From Paenibacillus sp. SYP-B4298 (GTDB taxonomy: Bacteria > Bacillota > Bacilli > Paenibacillales > Paenibacillaceae): a stretch of DNA of 64,000 nt. The position numbers and the translations under genes are program-made. The stretch is from assembly GCF_027627475.1 (NCBI RefSeq), contig NZ_CP115484.1:124001-188000 (forward strand), given 5' to 3'. The first letter of the stretch is position 1. Every line of letters starts with the position of its first letter. Under the pieces are notes generated by a model, which ran no database searches, was not told the DNA's origin, and saw only the letters and a list, made by a program, of their open reading frames with translations. Positions 58,101 through 61,380 of the stretch are shown here, in pieces.

Positions 58101-60508
58101 TGAACCAGACGCCGACGTACTTCTACCAGTTGCTGCGCGAAGCACTGGCAGAGAGCGGACAGACGCTGAGCCTGCGCAAGATCGTCTTCGGCGGGGAGGC
58201 GCTGGCGCCGCAGCAGCTCAAGGAGTGGAGGAAGCGATACCCGGCTACGCAACTGATCAATATGTACGGCATCACGGAAACAACGGTGCATGTGACGTAC
58301 AAGGAAATTACCGAGGTGGAGATTGCCGAGGGAAGAAGCAACATCGGCAGGCCGATCCCGACGCTGAAGGTGTATGTGCTGGATGCGAACCGAAGATGCG
58401 TGCCAGCGGGCGTGGCAGGCGAGATGTATGTGGCGGGCGAAGGACTGGCGCGGGGCTACCTGAACCGGCCGGAGCTGACGGCAGAGAAGTTCGTGGACGA
58501 CCCGTTCACGCCTGGCGAGCGGCTGTACCGGTCGGGAGACCTGGCGAGATGGCTGCCGGACGGCAACATCGAGTATATGGGCCGGATCGACCATCAAGTG
58601 AAGGTACGGGGGTACCGGATCGAGCTCGGGGAAGTGGAAGCGCAGTTGTTGAAGCTGGAGTCGGTGCAGGAAGCCGTCGTCATGGCGCGCGAGGATGGCG
58701 GCAGAGAGAAGCAGCTCTGCGCGTACCTGGTGGCAGATAAGGCGTTGACGGTGAGCGAGCTGCGAGGCTGGCTGTCGGAGGAGCTGCCGGGGTACATGAT
58801 TCCATCGTATTTCGTGCAGCTCGAGAGGATGCCGCTGACGGCGAACGGGAAGACGGATCGCAAGGCGCTGCCAGCGCCGGAGGGAAGCGTGAATACCGGT
58901 GCGGAATACATCGCGCCGCGCACCCCGCTGGAGGAGCAGCTCGTGCGGATGTGGCAGGAGGTGCTCGGAGCCGAGAGGATCGGAGTGAAGGATAATTTCT
59001 TCGATCTGGGCGGTCACTCCCTGCGCGCGACAGCATTGGTCAGCAAGCTCTACAAGGAGCTGAGCATCAATCTGCCGCTGCGGGACGTATTCCGCCTCCA
59101 GACCATTGAGGAGATGGCGCAGGCGATCGCCGACATGGCGCACATGGCCTATGCATCCATACCAGTCGCAGAGGAGAGGGCGTACTATCCACTAGCCTCG
59201 GCGCAAAAGCGGCTGTACATTCTGCATCAACTGGAAGGCGCAGAGCAGAGCTACAACATGCCGGAATTCATGATGCTCGAAGGTTCACTGAATCGCGAGC
59301 GGTTTGAAGAGGCGTTCAGAAAGCTGATCGCACGGCATGAGATTTTGCGCACCGGCTTTGAGATGGTGCATGGCGAACCGGTACAGCGGGTACACGCGCA
59401 AGTCGAATTTGAGGTGGAGTACGGGCAGGCTGACGAAGCAGAGGTCGAGGCTATAGTCCGCCGGTTCGTCCGCACCTTTGATTTGAAGCAGGCGCCGCTG
59501 CTGCGCGTCGGACTCGTCAAGCTGGAGTCGGAGCGCCATCTGCTGATGGTGGACATGCATCACTTGATTTCCGATGGTGTCTCGATGGGGATTTTGGTGG
59601 ATGAATGGTCCCGACTCTATGCCGGCGAGGAGCTGCCTGCTTTGCGGATTCAGTATAAGGATTATGCCGTATGGCAGCAGCAGGAGGCGCAGCGCGAGCG
59701 CATGAATCAGCACGAGGGATATTGGCTGCGCACATTCGAAGGGGAGCTGCCTGTGGCAGACCTGCCAACGGATTACGAGCGGCCTGCGGTGCGAAGCTTC
59801 GAAGGAGCACAGGTCGAATTCGAGCTCGATGCCGAGCTTGCACAGCAATTGAACGAGTTGGCGGCCACCCGCGGCAGCACGCTGTATATGGTTCTCTTAT
59901 CCGCTTATCATGTGCTGCTCTCCAAGTACAGCGGACAGGAAGACATCATTGTGGGAACGCCTGTCGCAGGCAGAACACATCCCGATGTGGAACCGCTGCT
60001 CGGAATGTTTGTCAACACGCTAGCCATCCGCAATTATCCAGTGGGAGACAAGACATTTGCTTCCTTCCTGGAAGAAGTCAAGGAAACGACTTTGGGCGCC
60101 TTCGAGCATCAAGAGTATCCTTTCGAGGAGCTTGTAGAGCGGTTGAAGGTGAGACGGGACGCAAGCCGCAATCCGCTGTTCGACACGATGTTCGTCATGC
60201 AGAACACCGAGGCGCGTGAAGCCCGGTTAGAAGAGCTGCACTTGACCCCATATGTGCTCGATCATACGAATGATGCGAAGTTCGATCTTTCCTTGTTTGT
60301 AGCGGAAGATAACGGCGTCATCACGGGCGGCTTCCAGTACTGCACCAAGCTGTTCAAACCGGCGATGATTCATAAAATGATGAAGGATTACGTGTTCGTA
60401 TTGTCGCAGATTTGCGACGACCCGGGCATCCTGTTACATCAGATCGAATGCCATGCGCCTGCGGCAAGCCGCCAAGGCTCACTGGAAGACATTGAATTTG
60501 CATTCTAG
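39449..60508 (+). CDS. NRPS subunit 2: half-C-A(Ile)-T-C-A(Dab)-T-C-A(Phe)-T-E-C-A(Leu/Ile)-T-C-A(Dab)-T-C-A(Thr)-T-C
   Basis: 7019 residues, six modules. ATG follows GAGAAGGAG. Residues 1 to about 245 match only the second half of a condensation domain (from the EALFWNDRF helix onward, with HQNIPFRRM matching the HQxxPFE region); the HHxxxDG half is absent. Module 5 (Phe) is the only one with an epimerisation domain (IHHGVIDGVSW) and a matching LGGDSIKS carrier, followed by a DCL-type condensation domain (WSFHHILMDGW). The other carriers have LGGHSLRA. The protein ends in a complete condensation domain with tail ..LEDIEFAF. It is by far the largest protein of the window and carries residues 3-8 of the peptide. 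Confidence 0.95.
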   Translation: MNVAFEKEALFWNDRFDGDDVTPTKLPYNKSPNHAAAKVQTIAGELSAEVSQQMIQLSRGSSLATYMVLLAGVQCLLYKYTSEQTILIGMPVVSKPGEASGYISPVVMLKETLSADQSFKALLNQVKLSLTEAIKHQNIPFRRMTERLELQYIDGVPVVNTLVSLKEIHTADVSQHVVTDLALQFSLENGRVSYQLAYNENVYHASFINQAIHHLHRLFAIVLSTPELEIGQVDMLQDAEKQQLLHAFNETSTAYPRERTIHQLFEEQAEQTPEAVAVVYEQEHLTYRELNERANRLARTLRARGVQADELVGLMTERSLEMIVGIMAILKAGGAYVPIDPEYPEERIRYMLDDSGAGVLLAQRDLYTRASFDGVWIDLDDEASYDENGSNLESVNGPEHLTYVIYTSGTTGKPKGNLTTHRNIIRVVRNTNYVNVNEKDSVLQLSSYSFDGSTFDIFGALLNGARLILVPKDTMLEVGKLADLIEQQHISVMFITTAFFNVLIDMKPDCLRYIRAVLFGGERVSVNHVRKALEHLGPGKIKHVYGPTESTVFATCHDVNDVPEDTITVPIGRPISNTAIYIVDAQNRPQPLGVAGELCVAGDGLARGYLNRPELTAEKFADNPFAPGERMYRTGDLARWLPDGTIEYVGRIDDQVKIRGFRIELGEIESHLLKLGAIEKATVVVRETEGGEKQLCAYFVADSKLMPSELRTVLSQELPGHMIPTYFVQLEQMPLTTNGKVDRRALPAPEDSMQIGMDYVAPRTPLEAKLAHIWQEVLGLERVGIQDNFFELGGHSLRATTLVGRIHKELNVSLPLKDVFRSATVEKMAEAIQGMAQQQYEAIPQTEASEHYPVSSAQKRLYILHQLEGAEQSYNMPGALLLEGSLERERLEAAFHALIARHETLRTGFELVDGEPVQRVYPQAAFAVEYMEATEAEAERKVREFIRAFDLKQPPLLRVGLVQLAEERHILLVDMHHIISDGVSVDVLVEEFARLYGGKELPALRIQYKDYAVWQQSAAQRDHLKQQEGYWLNQFSGELPVLELPTDYARPAVQRYEGRTLQFRLNAEQSEGLKRIAAENGATLYMVLLAAYTVLLHKYTGQEDIVVGTPIAGRTHGDLQPLIGMFVNTLALRSCPAGEKSFLSYLEEIKQTTLGAYEHQDYPFEQLVEALQVARDLSRSPLFDTMFSLQNIENKAFALEGLRLTTFPSEYGMSKFDLSLDVMESSGGLECALEYATALFKQATMERLAKHFEQLVAAIVENPGAKLAAFSILTAKEQEQLERVFNPETAPPELEKTFHQLFEEQVERSPEATAVVYTNQRLTYRELNERANRLARILRGQGVKSDQLVGILADRSVELLVGVLAVWKAGGAYVPLDPDYPSDRIRFMLEDSGAEVLLTQTHLAERAQEWLTEAQTLQAVLCLDDETLYSVGASDDPSHQNLPHVNEPGDLAYVIYTSGTTGRPKGVMIEHRSLVNTADGYRREYRLGELPVRLLQLASFSFDVFVGDIARTLYNGGTMVICPQDDRIDPARLHAWIRDEEITLFESTPALIVPFMGYIAEQGLELPSLQLLITSSDSCSVGDYRELQERFGAQIRIINAYGVTEAAIDSSYYEEPLEKLPQTGNVPIGKAWLNARFAIVDAHLNPVPVGVLGELCIGGAGVARGYWNQPELTEEKFVPSPFEAGERLYRTGDLARWMPDGNVDFIGRIDHQAKIRGYRIEIGEIESQLLKAEGVREAVVVVREDAGGEKALCAYYTAEGERKASELRSALSQELPGYMIPSYFVQMERLPLTANGKLDRKALPAPEGGQRGVEHVAPRTALEAELVRIWQEVLGAAQVGIRDNFFELGGHSLRATTLVSKIHKELNVELPLREVFRHATIEDMAGAITQMEQATHVSIPAAEASDYYPMSSAQRRLYILRQMAEVEQSYNMPGAMLLEGALDRERFEAAFGALIARHETLRTGFELVDGEPMQRIYPQVDFAVEYKQAANEREADELVREFVRPFDLMTPPLLRVGLIELRQDRHVLMFDMHHIISDGISTDVLVEEFISLYAGEELPSLRIQYKDYAVWQQSESQKERIRQQEAYWLEQLGGELPVLELPLDYVRPAVQQFHGHTLHFRIDAQKVEGLRQIAADSGATLYMVLLAAYNVLLHKYTGQEDMIVGTPIAGRTHEDLQPLIGMFVNTLAIRSYPAGAKTFLAYLEEVKEATFGAYEHQDYPFEELVEKLEVTRDLSRNPLFDTMFALQNTENKELALEGLQLKPYPSEYTVAKFDLILDITEGIDDLGCSIEYATSLYRQETMERMAKHYEQLLGAIVSSPQATLATLGMLTAQEEEQLHHVFNDTVADYPSGATIHQLIEEQAERTPEHAAVVFEGSQLSYRELNERANQLARTLRAEGVQVDEPVGLMLERSLEMIVGILAVLKAGGAYVPIDPEYPEERIRYMLEDSGAKLLLVQSRLRDRVAFEGKLITVDDEQAYAEDRSNLEPVVGPNHLAYVIYTSGTTGKPKGVMVEHHGLCSLKLMFAGTLGITDQDRVVQFASLSFDAACWEIYKALFFGATLYIPTAATILDVPLFESYMNEHGITAAILPPTYATYLKPEHMPRFKKLITGGSAVSVELVKQWKDKVAYFNAYGPTEASIVTSMWTAPSGAFEQKSVPIGRPIANHQIYILDAYNQPLPVGVAGELCIAGVGLARGYLNRPELTAEKFVDHPFAPGERMYRTGDLTRWLPDGNIEYLGRIDHQVKIRGYRIELGEIEEQLLKVAQVQEAIVLAREDESGQNQLCAYFVAHGVLTASELRAALSQELPGYMIPSYFMQLEQMPITQNGKIDRKALPAPEGNMHTGGEYIAPRSEAEKTLAAVWKAVLGAERISVTDHFFELGGDSIKSIQVSSRLHQAGYKLEIRDLFKYPTVAQLSHHIRPIARMADQGEVTGEVALAPIQRWFFEQQFADPHHFNQSVMLYRKQGFNEAAIRKVLQRLAEHHDALRIVFRQTEHGYQAWNRGVGEGELYSLETVDLKGVQAGLYEQALEARANDIQSSINLESGPLVKSGLFRGADGDHWLIAIHHGVIDGVSWRILLEDIASGYEQAVKGEEIRLPAKTDSYRVWTEQLAAYAQSPAMKREEAYWQRMAQTAVLPLPKDQEAELSLQEDSETITIQWSAAETELLLKQVHKAYNTEMNDILLTALGTAIQRWSRHDRVLVNLEGHGRESILPDIDITRTVGWFTSKYPVLLEMEPGKDMSYRIKQTKEMLRQVPNKGIGYGIWRYLSEHTAADGWGATPQISFNYLGQFDQDLQHNELGLSPLASGAQWSGKQARSYVLDMNGMIADGSLTLDLGYSGKEYRRETMEELASCLQESLRELIAHCAAQERTELTPSDVQLKGLSLEELEQLAEQTRHLGQIENIYALTPMQKGMWFHNTMDQDSGAYFEQARFTLRGALHIEWFAKSWEELAVRHAVLRTNFYSGWNGEPMQIVFRDRRIGFAYKDLTGLQAAEQQAQIDQLEQDDKARGFDLQRDALARVTVIRTAAESCQVLWSFHHILMDGWCLPQLTKELFETYSAYVQDSGREDASERNATPVYSQYIEWLERQDMEAAARYWAGYLAGYEGQTVLPQAKTEGRSPGYALERIVCDLGNGLSEQMSRVAKRNQVTVNTLMQAAWGVMLQKYNGTGDVVFGNVVSGRPAEIPGIEEMIGLFINTIPLRVASEPDMSFAEVMGRLQEQALESGRYDYYPLYEIQAQSTQKQDLISHIMAFENYPVDEQMEQAGQEDSGRLAIADVEMAEQTNYDFTLTVLPGDNIQLHLDYNAHVYDRADMERLKGHLVYIFEQIVDNPLAAVGELELATAGEKAEIVERFNDTATEYPRDKTLHQLFEEQAQRRPDAVALVLEDQQFTYGELNERANKLARTLRAQGVDKDHLVALMAERSMEMIVGMLAILKAGGAYVAIDPEYPEERIRYMIEDSGAQVMLAQRQLRERIPTERTLIFLDDEQAYSGDGSNLESGNEATDLVCVIYTSGTTGKPKGNLTTHRNLMRIVRNTNYIEITDQDHVLQLSSYSFDGSAFDIFGALTNGARLVLVPKETMLDVEQLASLIERQHISVMLITTAFFNVLVDANVHCLRHLRVILFGGERVSVSHVRKALSYIGPGKLKHAYGPSESAVYTTWLDVNEVSADAVNIPIGQPLSNTTVYIVDARNKLQPIGVAGELCVGGDGLVRGYLNRPELTAEKFVDNPFAPGERMYRTGDLARWLPDGTIEYVGRIDDQVKIRGFRIELGEIESHLLKVEPIEKATVVVRETEGGEKQLCAYFVAGSELAASELRSALSQELPGYMIPTYFVQLEQMPLTTNGKVDRRALPAPEDSMQTGMDYVAPRTLLEAKLAHIWQDVLGLERVGVQDNFFELGGHSLRATTLVGRIHKELNVRLPLKDVFRFPTVEELATAIGIMEQQAYSSIPAIEAREHYPVSSAQKRLYILHQLEGAEQSYNMPGAMLLEGRLERERFEAVFRALVARHETLRTGFELVDGEPVQRIYPDTEFAVEYMESSEAEAERKVREFIRAFDLKQPPLLRVGLIQLAEERHILLVDMHHIISDGVSTDVLVEEFARLYGGEELPALRIQYKDYAVWQQSAAQRERLREQEAYWLSKFSGELPVLELPTDYARPAVQQYEGHTLQLRIDAELSEGLKRIAAENGATLYMVLLAAYTVLLHKYTGQEDIVVGTPIAGRTHGDLQPLIGMFVNTLVLRNSPAGEKTFLSYLEEVKETTLGAYEHQDYPFEELVEKLQVARDLSRSPLFDTMFSLQNIENKAFALEGLRLTTFPSDYGMSKFDLSFDVMEDDDGLECALEYATALFKQATMERLAKHFVQLVTAIVENPGAKLAAFGILTAEEQEQLERVFNPETAPPELEKTFHQLFEDQAERSPEAMAVVYTNQRLTYRELNERANCLARRLRGQGVKPDQLVGILADRSVDLLVGVLAVWKAGGAYVPLDPDYPSDRIRFMLEDSGAEVLLTQTHLAERAQEWLTEAQTLQAVLCLDDESLYSEGTATKRIGTESNASVPGPVLGQDGTDDPSHQNLPHVNEPGDLAYVIYTSGTTGRPKGVMIEHRSLVNTADGYRREYRLGEFPVRLLQLASFSFDVFVGDIARTLYNGGTMVICPQDDRIDPARLYAWIRDEEITLFESTPALIVPFMSYIAEQGLELPSLQLLITSSDSCSVGDYRELQERFGAQIRIINAYGVTEAAIDSSYYEEPLEKLPQTGNVPIGKAWLNARFAIVDAHLNPVPVGVLGELCIGGAGVARGYWNQPELTEEKFVPSPFESGERLYRTGDLARWMPDGNVDFIGRIDHQAKIRGYRIEIGEIESQLLKAEGVREAVVVVREDAGGEKALCAYYTAEGERKASELRAALSQELPGYMIPSYFVQLERLPLTANGKLDRKALPAPEGGQRGVEHVAPRTALESELVRIWQEVLGAAQVGIRDNFFELGGHSLRATTLVSKIHKELNVELPLREVFRHATIEDMATAISQMEQAEHVSIPVAEASDYYPLSSTQKRLYILHQMEEAQQSYNMPGAMLLEGELDRERLEAAFRTLIARHETLRSGFELVGGEPVQRIHPQVDFAVEYKQAEDEQEAARLVHSFIRSFELMAPPLLRIGLIELGQSRHVLMFDMHHIISDGVSMEILVEEFVRLYSGEELSPLRIQYKDYAVWQQSESQKERMKQQEAYWLEQLGGELPVLELPTDFARPVFRSFKGDAYEFVIDARKSAALRQLASESGATLYMVLMALYTTLLHKYSGQEDIIVGSPIAGRNHGDLEPLIGMFVNTLAIRSYPSGEKSFRSFLKEVQETTMQAYEHQDYPFEELVEQVQVTRDVSRNPLFDTLLVMQNVEEGEFAIDGLRLAPFANERSVAKFDLTLEVAEDADKLVCGIEYATALYTRETVERLAKHFDQLVEAVIETPSAPIEALDMVTAEERIQLLHAFNDTDADYPREQTIHGLFEEQAERHPGAVAVEYEDERLTYRELNERANRLARTLRGQGVGADQLVGIMAERSPSMVIGILAILKAGGAYVPIDPDYPEERIRYMLDDSGTQVLLLQSHLQDKAAFAGVSLLLDDEQTYAADGTNLASVNEPHDLAYVIYTSGTTGKPKGTLIEHRNVVRLLFNSRNLFDFGPADTWTLFHSFCFDFSVWEMYGALLYGGKLVIVPPMIAKHPAQFLHLLKEREVTILNQTPTYFYQLLREALAESGQTLSLRKIVFGGEALAPQQLKEWRKRYPATQLINMYGITETTVHVTYKEITEVEIAEGRSNIGRPIPTLKVYVLDANRRCVPAGVAGEMYVAGEGLARGYLNRPELTAEKFVDDPFTPGERLYRSGDLARWLPDGNIEYMGRIDHQVKVRGYRIELGEVEAQLLKLESVQEAVVMAREDGGREKQLCAYLVADKALTVSELRGWLSEELPGYMIPSYFVQLERMPLTANGKTDRKALPAPEGSVNTGAEYIAPRTPLEEQLVRMWQEVLGAERIGVKDNFFDLGGHSLRATALVSKLYKELSINLPLRDVFRLQTIEEMAQAIADMAHMAYASIPVAEERAYYPLASAQKRLYILHQLEGAEQSYNMPEFMMLEGSLNRERFEEAFRKLIARHEILRTGFEMVHGEPVQRVHAQVEFEVEYGQADEAEVEAIVRRFVRTFDLKQAPLLRVGLVKLESERHLLMVDMHHLISDGVSMGILVDEWSRLYAGEELPALRIQYKDYAVWQQQEAQRERMNQHEGYWLRTFEGELPVADLPTDYERPAVRSFEGAQVEFELDAELAQQLNELAATRGSTLYMVLLSAYHVLLSKYSGQEDIIVGTPVAGRTHPDVEPLLGMFVNTLAIRNYPVGDKTFASFLEEVKETTLGAFEHQEYPFEELVERLKVRRDASRNPLFDTMFVMQNTEAREARLEELHLTPYVLDHTNDAKFDLSLFVAEDNGVITGGFQYCTKLFKPAMIHKMMKDYVFVLSQICDDPGILLHQIECHAPAASRQGSLEDIEFAF
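40210..41945 (+). other. NRPS module 3: A-T, predicted Ile
   Basis: Pocket residues D G F F L G V V F (K), from FDGSTFDIF, VMFITTAFF, AVLFGGER and HVYGPTESTVF. This is the Ile code known from lichenysin and bacitracin synthetases. Adenylation about 40210-41690, carrier about 41725-41945. The complete condensation domain for this module is on NRPS 1. Confidence 0.8.
42000..45115 (+). other. NRPS module 4: C-A-T, predicted Dab
   Basis: Same Dab pocket residues (DVGEISAID) as module 2. Condensation about 42000-43290, adenylation 43330-44860, carrier 44890-45115. It has the shortest version of the variable insert before A3. The adenylation region is nearly identical to modules 2 and 7. Confidence 0.8.
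45165..49600 (+). other. NRPS module 5: C-A-T-E, predicted D-Phe
   Basis: Pocket residues D A W I I G A I V (K), from FDAACWEI, AAILPPTY, KLITGGSA and NAYGPTEASIV. This is closest to Phe codes, including the D-Phe module of polymyxin synthetases. Condensation 45165-46450, adenylation 46500-47965, carrier (LGGDSIKS) 47995-48200, epimerisation 48240-49600 (HHGVIDGVSW). It is the only epimerisation domain in the assembly line. Confidence 0.8.
49655..52765 (+). other. NRPS module 6: C(DCL)-A-T, predicted Leu, Ile or Val
   Basis: Pocket residues D G F L L G A V Y (K), from FDGSAFDIF, VMLITTAFF, VILFGGER and HAYGPSESAVY. It belongs to the branched aliphatic group; Leu is suggested by the D-Phe-Leu pair of related peptides but is not proven. 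Condensation 49655-51010 is of the DCL type that accepts a D-residue donor, adenylation 51045-52510, carrier 52545-52765. Confidence 0.7.
52815..56010 (+). other. NRPS module 7: C-A-T, predicted Dab
   Basis: Dab pocket residues as in modules 2 and 4. Condensation 52815-54115, adenylation 54155-55760, carrier 55795-56010. Together with module 6 it is a near copy of the module 3-4 pair. Confidence 0.8.
56055..59115 (+). other. NRPS module 8: C-A-T, predicted Thr
   Basis: Pocket residues D F W N V G M V H (K); one position (KIVFGGEA) differs conservatively from modules 1 and 9. Condensation 56055-57350, adenylation 57385-58870, carrier 58905-59115. A further complete condensation domain (59180-60508) ends the protein and must serve module 9 on NRPS 3. 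Confidence 0.8.
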
Positions 60509-60553
60509 ACAGAAATGAAGGAAGGCATCAGCTATACCGCAATAGGCCCGATA

Positions 60554-60598
60554 GAGTGTGTGTCCGTCTTATTCAGGGGGCACACACTCCGGGTTTTT
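60554..60598 (+). terminator. Intrinsic terminator-like hairpin between NRPS genes 2 and 3
   Basis: GAGTGTGTG (60554-60562) pairs with CACACACTC (60581-60589), with an adjacent CC/GG pair, followed by CGGG and TTTTT (60594-60598). This is a good rho-independent terminator placed before the last NRPS gene, so it must be partly read through or regulated, or the third gene has its own promoter. Confidence 0.7.
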
Positions 60599-60628
60599 AT
60601 CTGACCTAAGCATGGGGAGGGATCATTA

Positions 60629-61380
60629 ATGAAGTCGGTGTTTGAGAGGGAAGAGGCGTATTGGAGCGGAATTTTTGACAACGAAGATAGTATGAGCTTC
60701 TTGCCGCACAGCAGCCCCATCCATAAGGAAACAAGCGTGAAGGAGGCATCCAGCATCGGTGTCATCCGCCGCGAGCTGCCACAGGAGCTGTCCGCGAGGA
60801 TTATCTCGCTGGCCAAGGGAGCGGACATGGCTGTCTATCTGATCGTATTGGCCGGAGTTAACGGGCTGCTCTACACCTATACGCATCAAGAGCATACGAT
60901 TGTGGGCATGCCCGCGTACAGCGAGCCCGATGATGGAAGCGTGCCGACCCACGACGTTCTATTAATTAAGACGAGGGTGAATGGCGAGAGCACGCTGAGA
61001 ACGCTGCTCGGCCAGATCAAATCCTCTGTCAGCGGAGCCATCGAGCATCAGCATCTTCCGTTTCGCAAGATGGTTCAACCTCTGAACGTAGCGTACCATC
61101 CGTCTGGCGAGCCTGTGATCCCTACAGTAGTCTCATTAACAAGCCTGCATACGGACACTGGAAAGAGCATCGCCTGGAGCAACACTCTGTTTCAGTTTGA
61201 ATTGACGGAGGGCTCCATTGAGTTACAGCTAAGCTTCAACTCCGCCCGATACGACGAAGCCTTTATGACCAGGGTCATCGATCATTACATTCGGCTGCTG
61301 ACAGGCGTGTTGTTCCAGCCAGACCTGGCTATTGGTGGAGTGGACATCCTGTCTGATGCCGAGCTGGACGAGATTTTTAC
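60629..61380 (+). other. Half condensation domain at the start of NRPS 3
   Basis: About 250 residues aligned with the half domain of NRPS 2: EREEAYWSGIF against EKEALFWNDRF, LAGVNGLLYTYTHQEHTIVGMP against LAGVQCLLYKYTSEQTILIGMP, and AIEHQHLPFRKMVQ against AIKHQNIPFRRMTE. The two are more like each other than like complete condensation domains here, so they form one family. No N-terminal lobe is encoded in the 120 bp upstream. Confidence 0.85.
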
